This document shows, piece after piece, positions 10,345 to 19,136 of a stretch of DNA of 20,217 nucleotides. Source of the stretch: Priapulus caudatus (taxonomy: Eukaryota > Priapulida > Priapulimorpha > Priapulimorphida > Priapulidae); assembly GCF_000485595.1 (NCBI RefSeq), contig NW_014577676.1:102304-122520 (forward strand), read 5' to 3'. A program made the translations under genes and the position numbers. The notes beneath the pieces were generated by a model, which worked only from the letters and a program-made list of their open reading frames with translations, made no database searches and was not told where the DNA came from. How positions within the stretch are numbered: the first letter of the stretch is position 1; the number at the start of each line of letters is the position of its first letter.

Positions 10345-10866
10345 ACTACTACTAGCTACTTACTAATACTACTAACTACTACTACTACTACTAGCTACTA
10401 CTTACTACTATAGGCTACTACTTACTACTACTAGCGACTACTACTACTTAAGTACTACTGAGCTACTACTACTCAGCTGGACTACTACTACTACTACTAC
10501 TACTACATACTACTACTACGTAACTTACTACGATACTATACTCACTACTACTACTACTGACTACTTACACTACTACTACTACTACTTACTGCTGCTGCGC
10601 TGCTGCTGCTGCTTGCTGCTGCGGCCTGCTACTAACTATTATTTTCCTATGTTGCGGCGCTGCTTATTACTGACTACACTAACTTACTACTCACGTACTA
10701 GCTACTAACTACTAACTACTACTACTACTACTACTGACTACTACTACTACTGACTACTACTACTACAACTACTACTACTGCTGTGCTGCTAGTACTACTT
10801 ACCACTACTCACCTACTACTACTACACTACTACTTACTACTACTACTGCTACTACTGCGCTACTAT

Positions 10867-10908
<42 letters not shown>

Positions 10909-11342
10909 CATGATTATTATTATTATTATTATTATTATTACTTGTTGCTGCGGCTGCTGCTTCGACTACTGTGCCTGTTTGCCGTCGCATGACGGCGTCG
11001 TAGCAATACTACTCGCCGATGACTGAGAACAATCGCCTGAACGATTGAACAGAGTTACGTGCAGCCACTGTCAAGCCGGTCCTCTCGGCTGTCTGCCGCC
11101 ACTGACGCACGCAGGGAAGCGCACGCAGCAGCAGCAGCAGAGCAGCAGCGAGTAGGCAGCCGCGTGCAGCAGCAACATCTGGTTCAGTAGCAGCAGCTCA
11201 GTAGCAGCAGCAGCAGCAGTAGCAGCAGTAGGCAGCGAGCAGTACAGCAGCAAGCGAGCAAGCAACGATCTGCAGTAGTAGCTTTAGTAGCAGCGAAGCA
11301 CCAGAAAACCTAAAAAAAAAAAACTAACAGCAGTAGTACTTA

Positions 11343-11379
<37 letters not shown>

Positions 11380-12060
11380 TTGGCTTTCTTTTTAGTAGCT
11401 AGTAAGTAGTAGTAAGTACAGTAGTAGTAGTAGTAGTCAGTGCAGTAGTAGTAGGTGGTAGTAGTATAATAGCGAGCAGCAGTAGTAGTAGCGTAGTAGT
11501 GTAGAGTAGTAGTACTTAGTAGTTAGTAGTAGTAGGTTAGTCAGTAGTAGTGAGTAGTTCAGTAGTAGTAGTGGTAGTAGTATAGCAAGCAGCAGCAACA
11601 TAGGTAATTAATAGTAGTAGCAGCCGCCCAGGCAGCGCAGCAGCAGCCAGCAGCAGCAGCCGTAGTATAGTAGCGAGTAGTAGTACGTAGTAGTAGTAGC
11701 TTAGTTAGTAGTAATAAGCAAGCCAGCAGCCCAGCAACAACAACAGTGCAGCTAGCAGCAGCAGCAGCAGCGGAGTAGCAGTAGCAGTGCAGCAGCAGCA
11801 GCAGCAGCAGCAGCCAGCAGCAGCAGCAGCCATCAGCAGTAGCGGCAGCAGTATCAGCAGCTAAGCAAGCCAGCAGAATAAGTAGTTAGTAGGGGAGCAG
11901 CAGGCCCAGCAGCCAGCAGCCGGAGCCAGCAGGTAGTAGCAGGTAGTCGTAGTAGTAATCAGAGTAGTAGTTATGAGTAAGTTAGTAGTAGTATGTAGCT
12001 AGTAGTAGTATAGTAGAGTAGTAGTAGTAGTAGTAGCCAGCAGCAGCAGCCAGCAGCAGT
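10345..12060. repeat. Inverted field of triplet repeats (TAC/CTG then TAG/CAG)
   Basis: From about 10345 to 10975 the plus strand is dominated by CTA/TAC units with TTA and CTG/TGC stretches. From about 11120 to 12060 it is dominated by TAG/GTA and CAG/AGC units, the complement of the left part. Non-repetitive sequence lies between them (about 10970-11110). Both arms have many phase-breaking indels. Stop codons fill the repeat in the relevant frames, so this is not a polyglutamine or similar gene. Confidence 0.85.
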
Positions 12061-12229
12061 ATAGTAGCAATAGAACGTACCTAGGTCTCAGACAGCACGC
12101 GCATAACCGCCGGCGTCGCCAGTATCTACGCGCGGCGATAGCGCCCCCTCTATCGCGATTACTGTCGAATATATGGACGGCTTTAGGTATATAAACAGTT
12201 GTTAGCACGGGTGCCGCTTTCCTTCTTGC

Positions 12230-12378
12230 TCTCACATCACTCTCTATCTCTCTCCTCTCGTCTCTCTCTCTTCTCTCTCTCTCTCTCTCTTCTCTCTCTC
12301 GTCGTCTCTCTCGTCGCTTCTATTCTCCTCTCTTTCTCTTTCTCCTATTTTCTTCCTCTTCCTCTCTTCCTCACACAC

Positions 12379-12424
<46 letters not shown>

Positions 12425-12482
12425 ACACGACACCACACAAACACACCACAGCAACACACACACACACAGCAAACAAACACCA

Positions 12483-12514
<32 letters not shown>

Positions 12515-12621
12515 CACACACTGTCTCTCATTCCATCGTTCTCTCCCTCTCTTTCCCATCTCCCTTCATCTTCCCCCGTCTCTAGCTCCTCTCTCTCTCT
12601 CTCTCTCTCTGCCTCTCGTCT

Positions 12622-12665
<44 letters not shown>

Positions 12666-12750
12666 CTCTCTCTCAATCCTGCTTTCTTGCTCTGTTTCAC
12701 TCACTCTCTCGCGCACTGTCTCTCTCTCTCTCTCTCTCTTTCTTTGTTTA
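12230..12750. repeat. TC and CA microsatellite cluster
   Basis: TC-rich tract (about 12233-12365), interrupted CA tract (12371-12520), then TC-rich again (about 12535-12745). Long frames in this stretch are low-complexity products of the repeats. Confidence 0.95.
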
Positions 12751-13049
12751 TATGGATTAGCGTCATGCCATAGAGCTAATATTGTCGCCCCGCACACACA
12801 CGCCCGGCCGCAAACATTTCCGCCGAATCTCGTCTGCCGAGCGTGGCACGGCGCGACGTGAAGCCAGATTTAGCGCGCGTACATTACCGTATCAGCCCGC
12901 CGTCGTCTGCTGGCTGCCGCCGCAGCGGTCACCGTGGCTATCATCGCCGCTTGCAGTCACTCACCACACGCCACGCTCCCACCGTCAGTCGTGGCTAGTC
13001 ACCATCCCCCTCCGTGCTAGCGTCAAGACCTGCACCCGCTCCCACGATG

Positions 13050-13128
13050 TCCCACACACGCGCGCGCACACTCACGCGCGTACACATACGCACACACGCA
13101 CACACGCACACACACACACACACCACAC

Positions 13129-13165
<37 letters not shown>
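13050..13165. repeat. CA/CG-rich microsatellite
   Basis: Mixed CG/CA dinucleotides giving way to pure CA. It lies just left of a CpG-rich patch. Confidence 0.9.
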
Positions 13166-13185
13166 CACTGTCACCCGCCTCGTGC

Positions 13186-13660
13186 TATTCGATCAGCGAC
13201 AAATTACACACGAGGAAGAATCGTACGCGACTGAAACTCGGAATTGGCAGCGAGCCAACGACGTCGGCGGCGTCGGCGACCGGAGCTCTCATCCCGATCA
13301 GCGAGATGAAGTCGGACAGCTTCTCGTCGGGCGCCGTGGCCACTCCAGCCGACGTTCAAGCGGCCGCAGCTGCTGACGCCGTGCGTTTGGCGTGCGCGCT
13401 GACGTATAAAGCAGTTGCTGGGAGTGACGGCGGATTTCCGCGCCGCGTAATAGGATTTGCCGAATTCGAATCGACGCGCGCGCGTATAGCGTATTTAAAA
13501 GCGTCTGCCGGGCGCGTCTTTACGTTTAGTCACGCGTGTTGCTGCGCGCTCGCGTGCATGTGCGCGTGACGTGTACGTGACGTTCGTGCACGCGTGCGTG
13601 CAGAGCAGCCCCGCTCGCATGCACGTACATCGCGACTTAGCTGCACGCGTCAAGCTACGC
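13186..13660. other. CpG-rich patch with TATA-like boxes; gene unproven
   Basis: GC- and CpG-rich sequence that contrasts with the AT-rich flank after 13680. A plus-strand frame from 13306 (87 codons) starts after CAGCGAG and includes an alanine-rich stretch around its residues 18-26. The opposite strand is also open for about 60 codons over part of it. TATA-like GTATAAAG (13403-13410) and TATTTAAAAG (about 13491-13500) occur. This could be a promoter, an island or an unrecognised exon. I can match it to no family. Confidence 0.25.
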
Positions 13661-14460
13661 CCTTATTACATTCCTTCTCCCTCCTACTATCATTATCGCA
13701 GTTTAATTAAAACGATCTCATTGCGAGAATTTTGCTCAGAAACAAACTAAATATAGCTGAATACAGTCTCACCTGACAGCGAAATATTACTGATTTCACC
13801 AACACTTCAAAACACCAATATTTTAGCAGTTATAGCATAGAAAAATTGATTTGACCACATCATACCAGCAATACATTTTTTCGAGTCAGGACTTCAAAAA
13901 TCACAAATGGCGTCTCAAACAAGCGAACAAATTTAAAACGAAGGGGCATCTATTTGTGTGTTGATAAGTATTCTCGCTGCGCTACGCAACGAGAATTTGA
14001 TCCACTTCTCTCTCCGTCTTCGTTATAGTCTCTAGGACTTTTGAGACTAATATTTATGAGGTTACAACTTACACCTTGTTTGTATTACGTACTATGGCAC
14101 CTCTGTGTTCCATCTGACCAAAAATATCTCCGGTGCAATTTTGGCATTTCTGTACCCTTGTTGACGTCTCGCGCTACCGCGAGATAGTCGCGAGCCATGA
14201 CAGCTGAAAATCACAGAGAACGCCAAATTGTATCGTGCGATGATTTTGTCTTCTGGCATGCGTTCTAAGACATTTTATGTTATTTCAAACACATTACTGG
14301 TTACTCAAGCACACAACGGTAGGCATCATGAGAGTGAGAATAAAACACTAAAAAACGCTTGAAAACAACATACACGTCGCAATGATCGCTTTAATGTGTC
14401 GCGCGTTTTCTTACGGCTTCCGTGTCTCATACACACACGCGGCGCACGAACGCACGCACG
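13661..14460. other. No gene recognised; one long imperfect palindrome
   Basis: Mostly AT-rich sequence. At 13970-13996 a 27-bp imperfect palindrome, with arms ATTCTCG and CGAGAAT around TGCGCTACGCA, could form a hairpin. No coding signal seen. Confidence 0.5.
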
Positions 14461-14471
14461 CACATACAGAC

Positions 14472-14502
<31 letters not shown>

Positions 14503-14531
14503 TATATAGTATATAATATATATATATATAT

Positions 14532-14819
14532 GAAGAGCTTATTTGCAAACTGCCTATGCACATTTTTAAAATGAGTTTACACCACCGAATGTAAGTGTGT
14601 GAACATAGATACGTCGTGTAGAGTATTTTTTCTTTAAAAAAAACAGCCTACATCGATGCTTAAAAGAACCATCATAAATATATTTAGTTGTAATGCTGCC
14701 AAAATAGTCTATATCCATCTACACATTTTAACCAATGCTGAAAGCAATGTAAATGATTGTCAAATAATGTTTTTGTCGTTTTCTCTCATTTTTCCAAATT
14801 TTTGGCAAATAAGCTCTTC
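14532..14819. mobile_element. MITE with 15-bp perfect terminal inverted repeats in a TA tract
   Basis: GAAGAGCTTATTTGC (14532-14546) is perfectly inverted at 14805-14819. Including the next T/A, the arms are 16 bp and are flanked by TA repeats on both sides (left tract about 14468-14531, right 14821-14828). The 288-bp interior is AT-rich without coding capacity. TA flanks and short arms fit a non-autonomous Tc1/mariner-type element. The exact target duplication cannot be read because both flanks are TA repeats. Confidence 0.7.
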
Positions 14820-14877
14820 ATATATATAAGCCAATTCAAAAATAGGTAAAGGGTGTTTTAAATTTTAATCAGCGAGC

Positions 14878-14914
14878 TCTTTCTCAGGCTGTCAGCTGAA
14901 AGCCCGAGGAAGAG
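14878..14914. repeat. Imperfect hairpin
   Basis: CTCTTTCTCAGGCT pairs with AGCCCGAGGAAGAG (14-bp arms, two mismatches that can be wobble pairs in one strand) around a loop containing CAGCTG. It lies about 60 bp right of the preceding MITE. Function unknown. Confidence 0.5.
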
Positions 14915-15250
14915 AGATGTACTAAAAATTGTCAACAGCCTCTACGCGTCTATGAATTTGTATTTTTTATCTACATCGATTGTTCGTGTGTGATTTTGCA
15001 TAATATATCAAGCACGCGTCTTTCACATGGCAAGTTTTCGTTACAACTAAGCTTCCCGTTGGCTTTCGCGCAATGTCGCCAATCTGTCTACTTATCAAAT
15101 ATTTCCTACGTGATTGACCGCCACCATAAGCGTCGTGCGAAACTTTCGCAATATTTCACACGCTATCACAGCTTTCCATAGACGTTTTGTACGGCATTCA
15201 CGGCTCATACAATTGCCCACGTACGTTCCGTCTTCTTGACTGATGAAAAT
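14915..15250. other. No gene recognised
   Basis: Ordinary sequence. A frame of about 60 codons on the plus strand at 14990-15181 shows no family features. Confidence 0.5.
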
Positions 15251-15294
15251 ATACGCACACACACACACACAGACACACACACACACAACACACA

Positions 15295-15388
<94 letters not shown>

Positions 15389-15420
15389 TGTATTTACGCA
15401 TGCACGCGCACGCACACATA
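15251..15420. repeat. CA and CATACA microsatellite
   Basis: CA repeats with CCACAC interruptions, followed by about six CATACA units. Confidence 0.95.
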
Positions 15421-15634
15421 TCAGTAATGAAATCGGACCTTTCTGAGCAATTCTCAGCGTTTCGCAGTGAAATTACTGTGATTGGGGATTTGCATAATGA
15501 AATAACAGCGCACTGCGTATAGACCGCGACATATAACAATTACGCAAATTATAAAACTCAGCACGTCACACATGCCATACACTCGAGCAGGGACGACGCG
15601 TAAGCACACTCTCGCTGCACGGCCCGCTCGAATA

Positions 15635-15853
15635 GGATAAAAGGCGGCAGCCCGTGAAAGCAGGGTCATAGCTACAATGGGCCGCTATGTGTTTGTCATT
15701 GTGGTGCGGTACCGAACAGCGGGATTTTATTTTATATTACGTCGGCCAACACGCAATATGTACATGCATGTACAATGTGGAGAGACGGGCCGCGATAAAG
15801 GCGGTGTGAATATATATTTTCTTATAAGAATCCCCATACTACCCAGTCGCTGA
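15635..15853 (+). promoter_or_regulatory. TATA-like box followed by a 58-codon frame; speculative
   Basis: GGATAAAAGG (15635-15644) lies about 30 bp upstream of an initiator-like TCATAG (15667) and 33 bp upstream of an ATG at 15677. That frame runs 58 codons to TGA (15851-15853), with a hydrophobic start followed by arginine-rich sequence. It has no recognised domain. A second frame of 65 codons begins at 15860. I report the spacing of the core-promoter elements, not a gene; it may be chance. Confidence 0.15.
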
Positions 15854-16201
15854 GCGGCCATGTTTGATGTCGCGTTTTGCGATGGTTCGCACGTTTTTCT
15901 ATCTCTACGACGGGGGGGAATAGAGGAACGCATTCGAAAACGTTTTTTTGTTCGTCACAAACATTTCATTTTTCTCGGACAGCTAATAACCGGATCGCCC
16001 CTACAAAGCGTCTTTAACAACAGCCAAGACAAGGCAGGAATTCTCGAGCAGTTTTAGTGCTCTCCAGCAATGGGGTTAGCCGCTAGAAACAGTTGCCGCT
16101 GGAGGGCAGCACATCTGCAGAGGTGAAGATTATCCGCGTACCAGATGCACACCCGGATAGAGTGGGGGAAGTGGGTGTTTATTCTTTTGTGTGTGGTTGA
16201 T

Positions 16202-16317
16202 GGAGTTATGTAATATGTTTATTGAGATTCACTGTGATATTAGTGTGCATATGAGAAGTGGGCTGTTTATTTCTTTGTGTGTGCTGAGGAGTTATGTAAT
16301 ATGTTTATTGAGATTCA
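16202..16317. repeat. 86-bp tandem duplication
   Basis: GGAGTTATGTAATATGTTTA followed by TTGAGATTCA occurs at 16202 and again at 16288. The similarity extends left, from GAAGTGGG near 16168 in the first copy. It lies within the inverted-repeat element. Confidence 0.8.
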
Positions 16318-16614
16318 TGTATGTATGTACGTATATGTATGACCTGCAGAAGAGCCCCTACTGTCGTACACCACACTATATTCGCCGCTGACAATATATA
16401 TGCGTTGCGTGCGGTGGTGTGCGCGTTCACGTCGTGTGCGTGCGTGCGTGCCGTGTGCACGTACACAGTCTGCCGTGCGTGGCCGTGCGAAAGTGCGTCG
16501 CGTCGTCTGCCGTGCCCGTGCCCGGCGTTGGTCATAGGCTACATGTACGTGCATGCGTGCGTGTGTGAGTGGGTTTTGATATTACACTTACTTAAAAGTG
16601 TGCTAGTATAGTCA

Positions 16615-16769
16615 GCCTCTCTGAAGTGATCGCTGCAGACTTTACGAAGGCTTTTTAACTTGGTTATATCGCTATGACGATACGATCGGCTATTCGTGAT
16701 TCCTGTATCTTTCCAACTGACCGGTTGATTGCGCAATCGTTGTAACACCTCTAACTCCCGCTGCGCCAC
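16615..16769 (-). pseudogene. THAP zinc-finger domain, C-terminal half (fragment)
   Basis: Reading from 16769 down, the frame gives about 50 residues with a Trp at about residue 19 and the segment KVCSDHFREADY at residues 43-54. This is the characteristic C-x2-H-F end of a THAP domain (C2CH zinc finger). The N-terminal C-x2-4-C half is absent. A TAG stop precedes the frame by a few codons, and GTCAGCAG just upstream could be a splice acceptor, so this may have been a second exon. After residue 60 the frame drifts into low-complexity His/Thr sequence. The family is clear from the motif; the parent transposase or host gene is not. Confidence 0.55.
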
Positions 16770-16974
16770 CTGCTGACAAAGCTAGCGGCTAACCCCATTA
16801 GCTGACCGTAGTTGATACAACTGTATCAGCCAGCAAACGTGGTGGCGGGATCACTAACATCGGAAATGTGTTCATTATGCTACTGTAGTTCTAAATGCAC
16901 AAAGATAATCAAGGCTGATCGCCGGAAGCAAAAGCGTGCACATTAGTTAGTTTTTGTCAATAGAAAGACGGGAG

Positions 16975-17381
16975 CCATCAAAGCTGCCAGCCACCAAATG
17001 TGGCGACCACCAAAGATTGCAACCATCAAAGCTGCCAGCCACCAAATATGGCGACCACCAAAGTTTGCAACCACCAAAGAATGCAACCACCAACGATTGC
17101 AACCACCAAAGATGGCGACCAGCAAAGATGTCAACTACCAAAAATGACGACCAGCAAAGATGTCAACTACCAAAAATGACGACCAGCAAAGATGGCTTCC
17201 ATCAGTGATGGCGACCACCAAAGATGGCGACCACCAAAGATTGCGACCATCAAAGATAGAGAACACCAAAGATAGCAACCATCAAAGATGGCGGCCAACG
17301 AAAATAGCAACCACTAAAGATGTCAACTCTCAAAGATGGCGGCCCCTAAAGATGGCGACCACCAAAGATGGCGACCATCGG
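16975..17381. repeat. 16-bp minisatellite adjoining the receptor splice donor
   Basis: Twenty-five consecutive units of CCACCAAAGATGGCGA and variants, each exactly 16 bp with no indel, plus a partial unit. Higher-order structure is visible: units 1-3 recur as 4-6 (48 bp, two differences), and units 10-11 recur as 12-13 (32 bp, identical). The array is intronic in the receptor gene and ends 7 bp from the GTAAGT donor. Since 16 is not a multiple of three, all three frames are sampled, and the open frames seen across it are repeat by-products. Six units carry AAGATGGCG, a match to the YY1/Pho core on that strand. Confidence 0.9.
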
Positions 17382-17388
17382 AACCAGA

Positions 17389-17394
17389 ACTTAC
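17389..17394 (-). other. Splice donor after TM6 exon
   Basis: The minus strand reads ACAG then GTAAGT, a full consensus donor. It leaves one base of a codon, so the intron is phase 1. The TM7 exon acceptor resumes with TC, giving GTC (Val) in the correct frame for TM7. Confidence 0.9.
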
Positions 17395-18671
17395 CTGTGA
17401 GCGTCTTCACGGCGTGACGCTCGTCGACGACGAACCAGAGCGTCGTGAGGAAGAACGGCGTCCAGCAGACGACAAAACACAGCACGACGGCCAAAGTCAT
17501 CTTCACCGTCTTCACCTTGGCGCGCGACAGCCGGTCCCTACCGCCGTGCCGGCACGCGGACGCACTCCCCCTGCTGTTACTGTTCTCCTCGTTACCGCCA
17601 TGCCGGCACGCGGACGCGCCTTCTCTATCGGTACTGTTCTCTTGGTGACCGCCGTGCCGGCACGTGGATGCACCTTTTCTGTCGTTACTGTTCATCGCGT
17701 TACCGCCGTGCCGGCACACGGATGCACCACTTCTGTCGTTACTGTTCTTCTCGTTATCGCCGTGCCGGCACGCGCAAGCGCCCCCTCTGCTCTCACTCGC
17801 GGAAGCACCCCTCCTGTTGTTACTGTTGTGGGTAACGCCGTGCCGACAAGCGGACGCACTCCCGCTGCTGTTACTGTGCTCCTGCTTACCGCCGTGCCGG
17901 CACGTGCGCGCACTCCCTCTGCTGTTATCGCGGCTCTCCGTTCTAGGCGACGCACCGGAGGGAGACGGCGGCGGGGGCGCTGCGGCGGACGGCAGCAGCG
18001 TCGCGTGGAAGCGGCCCCAGACGACGACGCAGATCCACGTGTACATGACGGCGAGCAGCAGCGTCGGCAGCACGAACATGACGCAGCACGTCCACAGCAC
18101 GTAGGCGAGCTTCGTCGTCGGCAGACGAAACCTCACGATGCAGTCCCTCTCCACTCCTCCTCCTCCTCCGCCCCCTCCACCCTCTCCTCCTCCTCCGCCG
18201 CTCACGTCGCGGTAGGAGAAGAGGAAGAGCTGTGGTAAGGAGAGAACGCCGGAGAGCAGCCAGGCGGCTGCGACGCGCGCATGCGCCATGCGCGGCGTCC
18301 ACATCATGCTGACCAGCGGCCGGCAGATGACCGCCCAGCGGTCGGCTGCCATCACAAGCAGCACGTAGGTGGAGAGAAACATGCCGAACACCTGCGCAAA
18401 CTTGACGAACTTGCAGAGGTCGTTGCCGCCCTGGAAGCGGTAGGTGACGTCCCAGGCGAGCTGCGGCAGCACGTTGAAGAAGGCGACGACCAGGTCGGCG
18501 ACGCTCAGGTGCAGCATGAAGTAATGCATGCGCGACAGCGTCGGCCGGCGACGCAGCGCCGCCAGCACGCACGCGTTACCGACGACGGCGAGAAGAAAGA
18601 TGGCCGCCAGAACGCAGATCTCGACCTTGGCGAGCTGCTCGTCTCTGCCGAGCGCGGCGGCGCCGGCAGCG

Positions 18672-18748
<77 letters not shown>

Positions 18749-18772
18749 GAGCCGACGGACAAACACGGCCAT
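17395..18772 (-). CDS. Vasopressin/oxytocin-type GPCR, exon with TM1 to TM6
   Basis: Numbering is from the ATG at 18772. TM1 about 52-73 with the conserved Asn66. TM2 has LSVADL with Asp93, then FFNVLPQLAWD, a family hallmark that continues toward Cys120. TM3 has KFAQVFGMFLSTY and ends in DRW (144-146) instead of DRY/DRC. TM4 contains Trp171. Extracellular loop 2 has polyglycine (192-206) and Cys211, the partner of Cys120. TM5 about 222-253. TM6 has KVKTVKM and CWTPFF (436-441). Intracellular loop 3, about 160 residues, holds seven CRHG repeats. These features match vasopressin/oxytocin/conopressin receptors, which are Gq- or Gs-coupled plasma-membrane peptide receptors; ligand and coupling here are inference. 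The start is uncertain: the ATG has good context (G at -3 and +4), but it is followed by 12 Val-Cys pairs encoded by a GT microsatellite. An acceptor-like GGCAG before 18644 would instead make this an internal exon. If the intron were retained, translation would stop after about 21 more codons, giving a six-helix protein. Confidence 0.88.
17540..17902 (-). repeat. Coding 54-bp minisatellite (CRHG repeats) in intracellular loop 3
   Basis: The plus-strand core CCGCCGTGCCGGCAC recurs at 17541, 17595, 17649, 17703, 17757, 17835 and 17889: spacing 54 bp except one 78-bp step. All are multiples of three, so the frame is kept. Each unit encodes 18 residues beginning CRHGG, followed by Asn/Ser/Asp-rich and Gly-Ala-Ser sequence (residues about 291-411). 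Confidence 0.95.
18155..18199 (-). repeat. Polyglycine run in extracellular loop 2
   Basis: Fifteen codons, fourteen of them glycine with one glutamate (residues 192-206), immediately before the segment VERDC that carries the conserved loop cysteine. Vertebrate family members have only a short, ordinary sequence at this place. Confidence 0.85.
18673..18746. repeat. CA microsatellite, about 37 units
   Basis: A pure CA run. In the minus-strand receptor frame it reads as Val-Cys repeats. Homology between duplicated segments A and B begins immediately to its right, so it coincides with a duplication or assembly breakpoint. Confidence 0.97.
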
Positions 18773-19136
18773 CGCGTCACATCATTATCGACGGTGCGAT
18801 GATGCAGCTCTAAGCAGCGTGGCGATAAATTCAGAATTAGTCGCTCTATCTAATAAGCAACGCGCTGCCGAGCGGCCGGGAATATAAATCTCGTTCACCG
18901 TCTGTCGTACCGCGTGTGCAATGTGCATGCACGCCAAAGTTGATTACGACTAGTAAACTGACGCTCACGGCGCCAAGCTACGAGTTAGGAGGTTGCGAGT
19001 TGCAGTTCTTCGCTGCTTATGTTGGCAATAAATGCCTCCAGATGGCGCAGCGGCGGCCGCTGGGTGCTGTGACGGGGGAATGCAGTCGGCGGGCGGCGGT
19101 CCCGTATACACTTACTTCGGCGGCATCCAGGTAGCG

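Larger units (their letters stand above)
16069..16799 (-). mobile_element. Inverted-repeat element with THAP-domain remnant
   Basis: AATGGGGTTAGCCGCTAG (16069-16086) is perfectly inverted at 16782-16799, bounding 731 bp. AGC occurs directly outside both ends (16066-16068 and 16800-16802) and may be a 3-bp target duplication. On the minus strand, starting just inside the right terminus, is a fragment of a THAP zinc-finger domain. THAP domains are the DNA-binding part of P-element and some other transposases, so a degraded or non-autonomous DNA transposon is likely. No catalytic region remains. The superfamily is not determined. Confidence 0.55.

Noticed and set aside
12199-13376. Frames rich in Ser-Leu, Thr-His or Arg-Glu
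   Set aside because: Direct translations of TC and CA microsatellites.
16757-16775. CAGCAGGTGGCGC resembling a CTCF core, with a weaker partner near 16093 in the opposite orientation
   Set aside because: The match overlaps the THAP-coding remnant and the element's inverted ends, so it does not need a separate explanation; CTCF use in this organism is unknown.
16868-16945. A small Cys-rich plus-strand frame starting at ATG 16865-16867
   Set aside because: About 25 codons on the opposite strand to the THAP fragment; the cysteine spacing does not fit the missing THAP half.
16943-17417. Open frames across the 16-bp minisatellite on both strands
   Set aside because: The repeat lacks stops in several frames. 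The region starts after a perfect splice donor and is best read as intron.
17336-18802. Long plus-strand frames opposite the receptor (300 and 173 codons)
   Set aside because: They are antisense shadows of the GC-rich receptor exon with no domain of their own.
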